The notes under the pieces are model-generated. The model saw only the letters and a program-made list of their open reading frames with translations. It did no database searches and had not been told where the DNA came from. A program made the position numbers and the translations under genes. From Bryobacterales bacterium (GTDB taxonomy: Bacteria; Acidobacteriota; Terriglobia; Bryobacterales; Bryobacteraceae), in contig JADJWL010000025.1 of the NCBI GenBank assembly GCA_016716385.1, forward strand, positions 124,001 through 188,000: a stretch of DNA of 64,000 bases. Reading direction: 5' to 3'. Positions within the stretch are counted from its first letter, which is position 1. Each line of letters opens with the position of its first letter. Positions 24,856 through 33,580 of this stretch are shown one piece after another.

Positions 24856-25749
24856 TTGACAAAACTTTGCATCGCCGCACTGGCCATCCTGGCCGCCGTG
24901 CCCGCGGGCTTCGCCCAACCAACGCAGGAGGCGCCACTGCCCGGACCCGTCGGGTCCTGGTTCGGCCGCGCCACTCCGTTTAACCCGCCGTGTGAACCAG
25001 GAACCGCCGGGTGTCCGATCCCGGCCGAAATCGTCATGCTCCCGACCTTCTACGCCGACGGGAACTTCATCGGCATCGACTCGAACGTGTTCGTGGGCTA
25101 TCACAGCACGGCGCACGGCAATTGGGTCAACGGGGACAGCGATACAATCGAAGCGAACTTCGTGTGGCTGCAGTCCGGTGAAACGATCACTTCGTTCGTC
25201 GGGGCGTTCCGCGTGCGCCTGGTCGGCAAGATGGTGGAAACGGACCGCAACCAGATGACGGGGTTCATCCAAGCCTACTTCTTCCCGTTTGTCGATCCGG
25301 CGACCCAGCGGGTGGTGTTGGACAACAACGACCGTCCGGTGCCAGATCCACTCGGCCAGGCGCTGCCGGATGGGTGCACACCGCAGCAGGGCTGCCTCGG
25401 AACCTTCAACTTCACGCTGCGGCGGATTGCCGTCGACCGCGCCCCCGGGGCTCCGGCGCCCGGACTTGCCTCATTCACCGCTCAACCCAACCCGATCGTC
25501 GTGACGGACGGTAGCGGGCTGGGCGCCACCCGCATCTCCTGGATCGCCCCGACGGCGAAGCAGGTGGAAGTGCGGATCGGCGCGCCGGATGGCCCCCTGT
25601 TTGCCGCCGGCGGAGCAATCGGATCGGCAGAAACGCAGAAGTGGGTGCGGAACGGGGTCACGTTCTACCTGCAAGACGTGACGAATGGCAAGACCCTGAT
25701 CTCGGCGCACACGCTCGGGAAGGTGACGGTCCGGGTGGAATCCCGCTAG
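24856..25749 (+). CDS. Exported protein of unknown function
   Basis: A 297-residue protein. TTG 24856 is chosen because GGAGG lies five bases upstream and the chain then begins with a proper signal peptide (MTKLCIAALAILAAVPAGFAQ); the frame extends back to 24787 without such features. Cys pairs occur in PPCEPGTAGCPIP and DGCTPQQGCLG, possible disulfides. The C-terminal 90 residues resemble a beta-sandwich (TAQPNPIVVTDGSGLGATRISW). I do not recognise a family. The AGE-like gene follows one base after the stop. Confidence 0.65.
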   Translation: MTKLCIAALAILAAVPAGFAQPTQEAPLPGPVGSWFGRATPFNPPCEPGTAGCPIPAEIVMLPTFYADGNFIGIDSNVFVGYHSTAHGNWVNGDSDTIEANFVWLQSGETITSFVGAFRVRLVGKMVETDRNQMTGFIQAYFFPFVDPATQRVVLDNNDRPVPDPLGQALPDGCTPQQGCLGTFNFTLRRIAVDRAPGAPAPGLASFTAQPNPIVVTDGSGLGATRISWIAPTAKQVEVRIGAPDGPLFAAGGAIGSAETQKWVRNGVTFYLQDVTNGKTLISAHTLGKVTVRVESR

Positions 25750-25750
25750 G

Positions 25751-27034
25751 ATGGTTTCCCGCCGCGCGCTTATCGCCGCGACGGCTGCGGCGCCCGTCGC
25801 GCTGGCTTCACAGAGCCGGCGCGACCCCTACCTTACGGGTCTGCGCGATCAGTATCGCGCGGACCTGTTCGACGACTTCCTGCCCTTCATGGACCGCTTC
25901 GCCATCGATCACGAACGCGGCGGTTTCATGTGCGCGGTCGACCGCGATGGGACCCAGGTTTCCTCGGACAAAGACTCCTGGTACGAAGGACGGGGCATCT
26001 GGGTCTATTCGTTCCTGTACCGGAACTTCGGGCGCAAGCCGGAGTACCTGGAGGTCGCCCGGAAGTCGGTCGAATTCGTCCTCCCGCTCCGCCCCTCGGG
26101 AGGCGGCACATGGCCCCGCCGCTTCTCGCGCGAAGGACGGCCGCTCTCCGGGTCCGACTCGCAGATCTACGGCAACCTCTTCATCGCCGAAGGACTCGCC
26201 GAGTACGCTCACGCCAGCGGACAGCGGCGCTACCAGGACTTGGCGCTGGAGATCCTGTTCGAGGCCGTCAGCCTGTATGACCGCCCGGACTATGCACCAG
26301 AGATCGGCCAGACTTACCTCGGCCCAGACGCGCAGCCCTTTCCGGGCGCCCGAATTCTCGGCGTCTGGATGGTCCTGTTGCGCGCAGCCACGCAGATTCT
26401 GGAGAAGGGTCCCGATCCGCGTGTCGAGCAACTGGCCGACCGCTGTGTCGATGCCATCCTGCGGAAGCACCTCAACCCGAATTTCGGACTGATCAACGAA
26501 TTGATCAACCACGACCTGAGCCGGCCCGCGAACGAATACGCCCAGCTTGTCTATACCGGGCACGCCATCGAGACCCTGTGGATGGTGCTGTTCGAAGCGA
26601 TCCGCCGGCGCGACCGCAAGCTGTTCGACGAAACCGCGGCGCATTTCCGCCGTCACGTGGAAGTCGCGTGGGACGACGTCTATGGCGGCTTCTTCCGCAA
26701 CCTTCAGCATGTGGACAACAACGTCTGGAGCGTCGACAAGGTCCTCTGGCTGCAGGAGGAAGTGCTCATCGGTATGCTCGCCGTGATGGAGCACACCGGA
26801 GCCGCCTGGGCTCGCGAATGGTTCGAACGCGCGAACCGTCACGTGCGTGAGAAGTACCCGCTACGGCAATACGGCTTCCCGCTGTGGATGGTGAGCGGCG
26901 ATCGCAAAGTGACGTTCGTGCGTCCGGCCAGCCGCGTCGAGCACTACCACCATCCGCGGCACCTGATGCTGAATCTGCTGGCGCTGGACCGGATGATCGC
27001 CCGCGGCGGCCGCCCCGCCGGAATTCTGCGATAA
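25751..27034 (+). CDS. AGE-family (N-acylglucosamine 2-epimerase-like) protein, Tat-exported
   Basis: A 427-residue (alpha/alpha)6-barrel protein with a twin-arginine-like signal (SRRALIAATAAAPVALA). QLVYTGHAIETLWM and RVEHYHHPRHLM carry the conserved His of the AGE superfamily, and GGGTWPRRFSREG and LIGMLAVMEHTG also fit. Family members epimerise or isomerise sugars; the exported versions are poorly characterised. A role in processing sugars from exported glycosidases is inferred. Confidence 0.8.
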   Translation: MVSRRALIAATAAAPVALASQSRRDPYLTGLRDQYRADLFDDFLPFMDRFAIDHERGGFMCAVDRDGTQVSSDKDSWYEGRGIWVYSFLYRNFGRKPEYLEVARKSVEFVLPLRPSGGGTWPRRFSREGRPLSGSDSQIYGNLFIAEGLAEYAHASGQRRYQDLALEILFEAVSLYDRPDYAPEIGQTYLGPDAQPFPGARILGVWMVLLRAATQILEKGPDPRVEQLADRCVDAILRKHLNPNFGLINELINHDLSRPANEYAQLVYTGHAIETLWMVLFEAIRRRDRKLFDETAAHFRRHVEVAWDDVYGGFFRNLQHVDNNVWSVDKVLWLQEEVLIGMLAVMEHTGAAWAREWFERANRHVREKYPLRQYGFPLWMVSGDRKVTFVRPASRVEHYHHPRHLMLNLLALDRMIARGGRPAGILR

Positions 27035-27102
27035 GCCCTCCGATTTCGGAAACTGAGCGATTCCCGTGCCGCGTCTCACGCTGCGGGAGGTTGAACAAAA
27101 GC

Positions 27103-27510
27103 ATGCGGCACTGGATTCTCTGCTTGGCCCTGGGTGGAAGTCTGGCCCTCCCGGGAAGCGTGCTCGAAGCACGGGATCGTTTCGGTTATGAGCGACCCGA
27201 CCCGGTGATCCGTCGCGTGATGTCGGAGATCCGCATGGTGTCGCGCGCCTCGCCTTACGTGCAAAACGACCATCAGCGCCGCCTCATGCGCGCCCACGAT
27301 GAGCTCGCCCGGTTCGACCTGCGGCTGCGCGAGGGCAGGTACGAACGGCGCAGGCTGGACCGCGCCATCGATCACCTGAAGCCGGTAGCCCGATCAAACC
27401 GCATCGATTCGCGCACCCGGCACCTGGTGGAGCGCAACATCGTCCTGCTGCGCCAGTACCGCGCGGCCGATGGACGCATGCTGTCCTACGCCCCGCGCGG
27501 GCGCTGGTAG
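27103..27510 (+). CDS. Small exported helical protein, unknown function
   Basis: A 135-residue protein with a signal peptide (MRHWILCLALGGSLALPGSVLEA). ATG 27103 follows GGGAGG by 12 bases; longer frames lie in the preceding gene. The mature part is charged and helical, very rich in Arg (LARFDLRLREGRYERRRLDR). No family recognised. It converges with ahpD, with only four bases between the stop codons. Confidence 0.55.
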   Translation: MRHWILCLALGGSLALPGSVLEARDRFGYERPDPVIRRVMSEIRMVSRASPYVQNDHQRRLMRAHDELARFDLRLREGRYERRRLDRAIDHLKPVARSNRIDSRTRHLVERNIVLLRQYRAADGRMLSYAPRGRW

Positions 27511-27514
27511 AGCT

Positions 27515-28033
27515 TCACTGCACGTCCAACACGCAGGCGACCGCGTGGAGCGTGGCGGCAATCCGGACGGCGGCCAGGACGTGCTGTTCGGTCAAGCCTT
27601 TCTCCCGCACCACGCGGTCGTGAGAATCCACGCAAGCGGCGCACGCGTTGACGGCTGAGACGGCTCCGCACCACAGTTCGAAGTCCACCGGATCCGCTCC
27701 GTGGGTGCGCAGGCTGTTCATGCGCAGCCGCGCCGGCATGCTCCGGTAGGCATCGTGCGTCACGATGTGCTGAAACCGGTAGTACACGTTGTTCATGCCC
27801 ATGATGGCGGCAGCCACCCGGGCAGCTTCCAACTCGATTTCAGTCAGATGTGCCTTGGCTTCGGACTCCATCGTGTCGAGCAGTGTCCGGTTGCGGCAGG
27901 CGATCGCGCAGGCGACCGCCGTGCCCCATGTCTGGCGGGGCGTAAGATCGGCTTGCTGCAAGACCGTGGAGAGATTCAGCTTTAGATCCTTCGCGTACGC
28001 CGGAAGGGATTCGCGGAGTTCTTCGAGGGTCAC
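27515..28033 (-). CDS. ahpD: AhpD, alkyl hydroperoxidase
   Basis: A 172-residue carboxymuconolactone-decarboxylase-fold protein. NACAACVDSHD contains the redox CxxC (131, 134) and His 138 of the AhpD active site. In mycobacteria AhpD passes electrons from dihydrolipoyl enzymes to AhpC; the same order is expected here. The start is GTG 28033 with AAAGGA upstream. It lies 68 bases after ahpC, with a strong hairpin in between. Confidence 0.92.
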   Translation of the reverse strand: MTLEELRESLPAYAKDLKLNLSTVLQQADLTPRQTWGTAVACAIACRNRTLLDTMESEAKAHLTEIELEAARVAAAIMGMNNVYYRFQHIVTHDAYRSMPARLRMNSLRTHGADPVDFELWCGAVSAVNACAACVDSHDRVVREKGLTEQHVLAAVRIAATLHAVACVLDVQ

Positions 28034-28050
28034 GGATATCCTTTCGCGGG

Positions 28051-28087
28051 CGGTACGCGGCTCGAATGCGTGTTCGAGCCGCGACCG
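28051..28087 (-). promoter_or_regulatory. Strong intercistronic hairpin between ahpC and ahpD
   Basis: CGCGGCTCGAA (28056-28066) and TTCGAGCCGCG (28073-28083) pair perfectly over 11 bp around a six-base loop, and four more pairs extend it past a one-base bulge. No T-run follows, and the ahpD ribosome-binding site comes soon after. It may set the ahpC:ahpD ratio by stabilising the ahpC mRNA or attenuating transcription. Confidence 0.6.
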
Positions 28088-28101
28088 TGACGGAGCGGTG
28101 G

Positions 28102-28638
28102 TTAGACTTGGATCGTCGCTTCGCCCTTCTGCCAGTTGCAGGGGCAGAGTTCATCGGTTTGCAGGGCGTCCAGCACACGAAGCACTTCCTGGGGGTTGCG
28201 GCCCACCGACAAATCGTTGACGGACACGAACCGGATGACGTTGTCCGGGTCCACCACGAACGTGGCGCGCTGGGCGACGCCGGCGTTCGGGTCCAGGATG
28301 CCGAGGTCCTTGCAGAGTTCGTGCTTGATGTCGGAAAGCATCGGGAACGGCAGATCCTTCAGGTCGGCGTGATTCTCGCGCCAGGCCAGGTGGACGAACT
28401 CGCTGTCTGTGCTGCCGCCCAGCACCTGCGTATCGCGATCCTGGAATTCCTTGTTCAGCTTTCCGAACGCGGCGATCTCGGTCGGACACACAAACGTGAA
28501 GTCCTTCGGCCAGAAGAAGTAGACCTTCCACTTCCCCTGGTACTCCTGATCGGTAATGGTCTGAAACGCGTTCTTCTTGTCGAGACTGACCGTGGCGGTC
28601 AGCGAGAAGTTCGGGAATGTCTGTCCTACTCCAAGCAA
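28102..28638 (-). CDS. ahpC: AhpC, peroxiredoxin
   Basis: A 178-residue 2-Cys peroxiredoxin. The peroxidatic Cys (about 51) is in FTFVCPTE. DELCPCNWQKG supplies the resolving Cys (165, 167), an arrangement matching the three-Cys AhpC of Mycobacterium tuberculosis, which partners AhpD rather than AhpF. It reduces peroxides in the cytoplasm. The start is a TTG (28638), nine bases after a strong GGAAGGAG site; no in-frame ATG lies nearby. Confidence 0.93.
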   Translation of the reverse strand: MLGVGQTFPNFSLTATVSLDKKNAFQTITDQEYQGKWKVYFFWPKDFTFVCPTEIAAFGKLNKEFQDRDTQVLGGSTDSEFVHLAWRENHADLKDLPFPMLSDIKHELCKDLGILDPNAGVAQRATFVVDPDNVIRFVSVNDLSVGRNPQEVLRVLDALQTDELCPCNWQKGEATIQV

Positions 28639-28673
28639 CGTGTTGATCTCCTTCCGTATGGATGATGATTGCT

Positions 28674-28705
28674 AAAAAAAGATGCGCGGCGTCTACATGA
28701 CTCCG
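28674..28705 (-). terminator. Probable intrinsic terminator after the RraA-like gene
   Basis: On the minus strand CGGAGTC and GACGCCG form a stem with one mismatch around a five-base loop that includes the stop region of the RraA-like gene; CGCATC and a run of seven T (28674-28680 on the plus strand is A7) follow. It separates that gene from ahpC. Confidence 0.45.
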
Positions 28706-29355
28706 AATTTCGCGTAAGCCTCCACCGCCGGCATCCCCTGGCGGAACGCCTCGCGGACCTGGTTCTCGGTCCGGACTTTGGTGAAGGCCGCTTCGAACGC
28801 CTCGGCGGCGAGCGCCTGCGGGACGACGAGCACGCCATCGCGGTCCCCGAAGACCACGTCGCCCGGTTCCACGCGGATGCCGCCCACCATGGAAGGGACG
28901 CCGTAGTCGACAACCTTGCCGCGGTACTTGATGTCCAGCGCGTAGGAACCCCAGCAGAAGGTCGGAAAGCCCAGTTCGAGGATCCCGCTGGCGTCGCGGC
29001 AGTAACCGTTCATGACGGCGCCGGTGGCGCCGAGATGCAGCGCGCGCGTCGACATCAATTCGCCCCAGAGGGCGTAGTGCGTAGCGCCGCCGTCGGTCAG
29101 GTAAACGTCACCCGCCTTAAGGGCGTCCAACGCGTCCAGCAGACGCCCGAAACAGTCGTCAGCGTCGCCCGCCTCGTCACGGACCACCACCGGCGCGGCA
29201 CGCCCGACGACCACCATGCCCGGCGCCAATGGGTGGATCTGAGGGGGCAGAAAATGGGTCCGGTGGCCCATGGAATCCAGGATGTCACCAACCGCGGCGG
29301 TATACAGTTCGCGCCGGACGGCGGCGAAGAACTCCGCGTCGTTTGTAAAGTTCAT
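28693..29355 (-). CDS. RraA family / HMG-aldolase-like protein
   Basis: A 220-residue protein from ATG 29355. VGDILDSMGHRTHFLPPQIHPLAPGM is the usual opening of the family, and GELMSTRALHLGATGAVMNGYCRD gives the Asp/Arg metal and substrate site of the 4-hydroxy-4-methyl-2-oxoglutarate aldolase/RraA fold; RVEPGDVVFGDRDGVLVVP is also diagnostic. It may cleave a small keto acid; RNase E inhibition is a role of only some members. Small membrane-protein genes lie upstream on the same strand. Confidence 0.82.
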   Translation of the reverse strand: MNFTNDAEFFAAVRRELYTAAVGDILDSMGHRTHFLPPQIHPLAPGMVVVGRAAPVVVRDEAGDADDCFGRLLDALDALKAGDVYLTDGGATHYALWGELMSTRALHLGATGAVMNGYCRDASGILELGFPTFCWGSYALDIKYRGKVVDYGVPSMVGGIRVEPGDVVFGDRDGVLVVPQALAAEAFEAAFTKVRTENQVREAFRQGMPAVEAYAKFGVM

Positions 29356-29363
29356 GGCGTCTT

Positions 29364-29549
29364 CTAACGGTGGCCGAAGTACATCAGCCAGGCGAGACCA
29401 AAGAGAGTACCGACGAAACAACCAAACAGGTAGAGGCCGTACCGAAGCCGCTCCCGGTCGGTACTGCGGCCCACAATCCCCATTACGACGGAGGCCAGCA
29501 AGGCAAACAGAATGGAAAACTCGAGATGGGTCAGGGCCATCTTGGGCAT
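29364..29549 (-). CDS. Small two-helix membrane protein
   Basis: A 61-residue protein with two hydrophobic segments (EFSILFALLASVVMGIVG and YGLYLFGCFVGTLFGLAWLMYF) separated by a charged loop (RSTDRERLR). No family recognised. It lies three bases after the DUF6677-like gene and eight before the RraA-like gene, so the three are probably one transcript. Confidence 0.6.
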   Translation of the reverse strand: MPKMALTHLEFSILFALLASVVMGIVGRSTDRERLRYGLYLFGCFVGTLFGLAWLMYFGHR

Positions 29550-29552
29550 TGC

Positions 29553-29948
29553 TTAGCCTTTCTTTCCTACCGCGATCTCGTAGGCGTCGACCATGGCCAG
29601 GATGTTCAACATGCCGGCCGAGACCAGGAACTTCGAGCCGTAGTCATACATATGCCCCGCCAAGTCAGGCTGGGCGTAGCCAAACCACTTGGTCAGGAAG
29701 TACAGCATGCCGCACGCCAGGTTGCCGATGAAGCCCCCATAGTTGATCGCCGTGGACAGCAGGTTGTCGGCGGCCTCGGGAACGAACAGCGGACCACGCA
29801 TCATCAGACCCGCGAGGAACATGATCAGGACTGCGCCGCCCAGAAACGAGGCTCGCCATTTCCGCCGCAGGAACAAATGGCCGCCTCCAGGGATGAGCCA
29901 CGCCGCCAGGACAACCGGCGCCCAGGGCCGGGCATGCGATTGGGACAT
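29553..29948 (-). CDS. DUF6677-like membrane protein
   Basis: A 131-residue protein from ATG 29948. VVLAAWLIPGGGHLFLRRKWRA is the opening of the DUF6677/TM2-like family common in Acidobacteria (recognition is tentative). About three helices follow, ending with LVSAGMLNILAMVDAYEIA. Function unknown. The frame extends upstream to 30038 but that part is inside the nucleoside hydrolase gene and has no membrane character. Confidence 0.6.
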   Translation of the reverse strand: MSQSHARPWAPVVLAAWLIPGGGHLFLRRKWRASFLGGAVLIMFLAGLMMRGPLFVPEAADNLLSTAINYGGFIGNLACGMLYFLTKWFGYAQPDLAGHMYDYGSKFLVSAGMLNILAMVDAYEIAVGKKG

Positions 29949-29970
29949 TCGACCTTCTAGTTTAGCAGCG

Positions 29971-30954
29971 TCAGTGTCCCGGCGGCTGGGAAGCGAGTTC
30001 GACCATCGCCGCCAGCGCTTTGGCGCGCTGCGCCGCATCGGCTGTCAGGTAGCGATGGCTTCCGGCGCCGGGAGCAAAGTGGGTCGTCCCGTCATCGTCG
30101 ACGCGAACCCTGCCAGTTGCCGAGAGGGAGAAGTATTCGCCGTCGGGGCGAACGGCCACCAGAACCGACGTGAGGTCCCATGTCGTGCGATCGTAGGGCA
30201 TCTTCCTGTACGCCCGGTAGGCATCGGCCACCGGGTGATGCAGGACGTAGGCGAAATCGCGCTCGATGCTCGCTGCGGGATACAGAATCTCGCGGCCGAT
30301 TTCGAAGCCGGACACGATGATGGGCGTTGGCCACTCGTCAAAGACAGTCCTGGCGGACGGGACGTCGACCCGAACGTTGTACTCGGGCTTTCCTGGGAAC
30401 GCGCCAGCCATGATGGACAGCAGCCGCGCCTTGCGCGCCACCAGGTCACGGCCGCCGAGCCGACTGGCCGCGTCCGGCGTCGAAGCCAGGAGGCGCGCCA
30501 GATTCGTACTGAACCCCACCTGGACGAAGACCACGGATCGGTCGTCCGCGGCGGCGAGAATCCGCCTGAGTAGCTGCACGGCTTCGTCCGCATCCCGCCC
30601 GCTGGCGAGCCGCCGCGGGTAGACAGGCCTGCCGGCAGTGTCGCGCCGCTCCACGGGAGCGCTGATCATCGGCGACGCCTCGGGCGTCTTCCCGTCCCGC
30701 ACCACGCCCACCGGAATCCGGGGCCGGCCGTAGAAGTGATTGACGAGGTCCACGTAGACGGCCGCGTGTGGATGATCCTTGGTCAGCGTGACCGCCAGTA
30801 GCTTCGCCTCGCCCCGCGACTCGAGGCTGTGCAGCATCGCCAGCGCCAGGGCGTCGTCGATATCGTTCCCCATGTCCGTATCGAAGAGAACGGGTACCGG
30901 CGCGCCGGCGGCCGCCACCGCGCAGCAAAGGCACAGCAGGAATCTCCGGAGCAC
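29971..30954 (-). CDS. Nucleoside hydrolase (inosine-uridine family), exported
   Basis: A 327-residue protein with an N-terminal signal (FLLCLCCAVAAAGA). VLFDTDMGNDIDDALALAM is the DxDxxxDxDD calcium site of nucleoside N-ribohydrolases. It would release a base from nucleosides in the periplasm to scavenge purines or pyrimidines. The first gene of a minus-strand unit; it diverges from a small gene by 76 bases. Confidence 0.85.
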   Translation of the reverse strand: MLRRFLLCLCCAVAAAGAPVPVLFDTDMGNDIDDALALAMLHSLESRGEAKLLAVTLTKDHPHAAVYVDLVNHFYGRPRIPVGVVRDGKTPEASPMISAPVERRDTAGRPVYPRRLASGRDADEAVQLLRRILAAADDRSVVFVQVGFSTNLARLLASTPDAASRLGGRDLVARKARLLSIMAGAFPGKPEYNVRVDVPSARTVFDEWPTPIIVSGFEIGREILYPAASIERDFAYVLHHPVADAYRAYRKMPYDRTTWDLTSVLVAVRPDGEYFSLSATGRVRVDDDGTTHFAPGAGSHRYLTADAAQRAKALAAMVELASQPPGH

Positions 30955-31030
30955 GCCCCAATCTTAGCTCTTTCCTTCCACCAGACGTTGAGTAGAATGG
31001 AGGAGCAGCTTTACGAAGGAGGACATGAGC

Positions 31031-31279
31031 ATGATCTCAGACGCGGACCGGGAAGAGTTGGAGCGGCTTCGGGCGGAAAACGAAGCATTGAAAAAGACGA
31101 CCGCCGCCAAGACCGCGCTTTCCCTGAAGGTCAGCGAAAAGGGCGCCGTGTCCGTGTACGGACTCGGCCGTTTCCCCGTAACGCTGTACCGCGAGCAGTG
31201 GATGCGTCTGCTGGAGTACGGCCCCTCAATTCACGCGTTCATCCAGGAGAACGAAGACAAGCTGAAGAAACGCGAGTAG
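31031..31279 (+). CDS. Small conserved protein, unknown function
   Basis: An 82-residue protein. Two ATGs lie six bases apart (31025 and 31031); AGGAGG ends only two bases before the first but eight before the second, so 31031 is preferred. The N-terminus is a charged helix (ADREELERLRAENEAL), followed by KVSEKGAVSVYGLGRFPVTLY, a strikingly conserved-looking beta segment that I have seen in small proteins of several phyla, and an EQWMRLLEYG end. Function unknown. It precedes tex on the same strand. Confidence 0.6.
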   Translation: MISDADREELERLRAENEALKKTTAAKTALSLKVSEKGAVSVYGLGRFPVTLYREQWMRLLEYGPSIHAFIQENEDKLKKRE

Positions 31280-31305
31280 GGCGCGGGACCCTGTCGCCGT
31301 CACTC

Positions 31306-31325
31306 TATAATGGGAGGTCTCTCCC
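31306..31325 (+). promoter_or_regulatory. TATAAT box and hairpin at the tex start
   Basis: A perfect -10-like TATAAT (31306-31311) is directly followed by GGGAG GTCT CTCCC (31312-31325), a hairpin covering the ribosome-binding site of tex. No matching -35 box is seen. If TATAAT is used, the transcript would begin after the ribosome-binding site, so only one of the two readings can be right. Confidence 0.3.
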
Positions 31326-31327
31326 GT

Positions 31328-33580
31328 ATGGATGAACCCAGGGTCCTTCCCACTGCCGTTCTTCTGCATCTTGCCCAGCAGTTGTCGATCCCGCTGAAAA
31401 GCGTGGTCGCCACCATCGCCCTCCTCGACGATGGCGCTACCGTACCGTTCCTCGCGCGCTACCGCAAGGAAGCCACCGGGAACCTGGACGAAGTGCAGAT
31501 CCGCGATATCGAAGACAAGGCGCGCTATTTCCGGGAGCTTGAAGAGCGCCGCGAAACGGTGTTGGGATCGATCCGCGAGCAAGGGAAACTGACACCGGAA
31601 CTCGAGGCCCGGATCCGCGGCGTGCTCGAAAAGACGGAACTCGAAGACCTTTATCTCCCTTATAAGCCCAAACGCCGCACCAAGGCCCAGATCGCGAGAG
31701 AGCGTGGACTGGAACCGCTTGCCCTCTCCCTATGGAACCAGCAGCCGGGTGAAGGGCCACTAGAAGCCTACGCTGGAACCTTTGCCGGACCCGAAGTGCC
31801 GGACGCCGCCGCGGCGCTCGAAGGCGCGCGTCACATCGTCGCCGAAATGGTCAGCGAAGAAGCGCGGTTCCGCAAGGCGCTCCGGGCGATGATGGCCGCC
31901 GAAGGCATTGTGGCCAGCCGCGCGGTCGAAGGAGCCGAAGACAAAGAAGGCAAGTACAAGCTCTACGTGGAGCACCGCGAGCCCGCCTCCAGGATTCCGT
32001 CGCACCGCATGCTGGCGATCCGCCGCGGGTCCAAGGAGGGATTCCTCCACTTCGAAATCGAGTTGGATCGGGAGAAGGCCCTCGGGTACCTCAAGCACCA
32101 AGTCCTGCGGCAACCGGGTGAATGGACTCCCCACCTGGAGCGCGCGATTGAGGATGCGTACGACCGTTTGCTGAATCCGTCGCTGCAGACCGAGATCCGC
32201 CTGGAGTTGAAGGATCGGTCCGATGAGGAAGCGATCCGCGTGTTCCGCGAGAACCTGGAGGCGTTGCTGCTCGCGCCGCCCGCCGGTTCACTCCGCGTGC
32301 TCGGCATCGATCCGGGGATCCGGACGGGATGCAAGATCGCCGTCGTGGATGAGACCGGAAAGTTCCTGGGCGAGACGGTGATCTATCCACTCGAACCCCG
32401 CAAAGACGTCGCCGGGGCGGCGGCGACGCTGTCCCGCCTGATCCGGGAACACGAGGTCCGGGCGATTGCGATCGGCAACGGCACTGGCTCCCGCGAGGTC
32501 GCCGCCTTTGTCCAGGACCTCCTGCACCAGGCGAGCCTCACACAAGTCTTCGCCGTGATGGTGAACGAGTCGGGAGCCTCTGTCTATTCCGCCTCAGACG
32601 TCGCCCGCCAGGAGTTCCCCGAGCTGGACCTGACGGTGCGCGGCGCCATCTCGATCGCGCGCCGACTGCAGGACCCGCTGGCGGAACTCGTCAAGGTCGA
32701 CCCCAAGTCCATCGGGGTCGGTCAGTACCAGCACGATGTCGATCAACGGCGCCTGCGGCTGGGGCTCGAAGCGACGGTGGAGTCCTGCGTGAACCGGGTC
32801 GGCGTCGACCTGAATACTACATCGTTCTCGCTGCTGAAGTATGTGGCCGGCATCACCGAGCGGACGGCGGTGAAGATCGTGGAACACCGCAACACGGCGG
32901 GCGCGTTCCAGTCGCGGCGCCAGCTTCTCGATGTGGGCGGCTTCGGCCCCAAAACGTTCGAACAGGCGGCCGGCTTCCTTCGAATCCGAGGCGGCGCGAA
33001 CCCATTGGACAGCACGGCTGTCCACCCCGAGTCCTATGCGCTCGTGGAGAAGATGGCGGCGTCGCTCGGAGCGGGCATCCAGGAACTCGTGGCGAATCCC
33101 GGTCTGGTCGACCGGCTGAAACCGGAGGCATTCGGCGAGGCGGGCGCCTACACGGTCCGCGACATCGTGGAGGAACTGCGGAAGCCGGGGCGCGATCCGA
33201 GAGCCCAGTTCGCGGCTCCCAAATGGCGGGACGATGTGCGCGAGTTGAGCGACCTCTCGCCCGGCATGGTCCTCGAAGGAACGGTAACCAACGTGACCAA
33301 TTTCGGCGCCTTTGTCGATGTAGGTGTCCACCAGGACGGTCTCGTCCACATCAGCGAACTTTCCGCGCGCTACGTGAAGGATGCCCGGGAGGCGGTGCGG
33401 GTGGGACAGATCGTGAACGTGAAGGTACTCTCGGTGGATCCGAAGGCGCGGCGGATCGCGCTCTCGATCAAGGCCCTCGAAGAACCGACCGCGCGTGGGC
33501 CCAAACCAAAACGGCAGGCCCCGCAGCCCGCGATGCAAGATAAACTGGCAGCATTGTCGGACCGCTTCCGGACCCGGTGA
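31328..33580 (+). CDS. tex: Tex-like transcription accessory protein
   Basis: About 750 residues from ATG 31328 (GGGAGG ten bases upstream; ATG 31310 is an alternative). Domains in order: helical N-terminal Tex domain (about 1-190, with ALLDDGATVPFLARYRKEATG), YqgF/RNase-H-like domain (VLGIDPGIRTGCKIAVVD), helix-hairpin-helix domains (HRNTAGAFQSRRQLLDVGGFGPKTFEQAAGFLRI), and a C-terminal S1 domain (GMVLEGTVTNVTNFGAFVDVGVHQDGLVH). It binds RNA and assists transcription in other bacteria. The full length is typical. Confidence 0.94.
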   Translation: MDEPRVLPTAVLLHLAQQLSIPLKSVVATIALLDDGATVPFLARYRKEATGNLDEVQIRDIEDKARYFRELEERRETVLGSIREQGKLTPELEARIRGVLEKTELEDLYLPYKPKRRTKAQIARERGLEPLALSLWNQQPGEGPLEAYAGTFAGPEVPDAAAALEGARHIVAEMVSEEARFRKALRAMMAAEGIVASRAVEGAEDKEGKYKLYVEHREPASRIPSHRMLAIRRGSKEGFLHFEIELDREKALGYLKHQVLRQPGEWTPHLERAIEDAYDRLLNPSLQTEIRLELKDRSDEEAIRVFRENLEALLLAPPAGSLRVLGIDPGIRTGCKIAVVDETGKFLGETVIYPLEPRKDVAGAAATLSRLIREHEVRAIAIGNGTGSREVAAFVQDLLHQASLTQVFAVMVNESGASVYSASDVARQEFPELDLTVRGAISIARRLQDPLAELVKVDPKSIGVGQYQHDVDQRRLRLGLEATVESCVNRVGVDLNTTSFSLLKYVAGITERTAVKIVEHRNTAGAFQSRRQLLDVGGFGPKTFEQAAGFLRIRGGANPLDSTAVHPESYALVEKMAASLGAGIQELVANPGLVDRLKPEAFGEAGAYTVRDIVEELRKPGRDPRAQFAAPKWRDDVRELSDLSPGMVLEGTVTNVTNFGAFVDVGVHQDGLVHISELSARYVKDAREAVRVGQIVNVKVLSVDPKARRIALSIKALEEPTARGPKPKRQAPQPAMQDKLAALSDRFRTR

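Noticed and set aside
32594..33538. 314-residue open frame on the minus strand
   Set aside because: Antisense to the conserved C-terminal half of tex; no motif.
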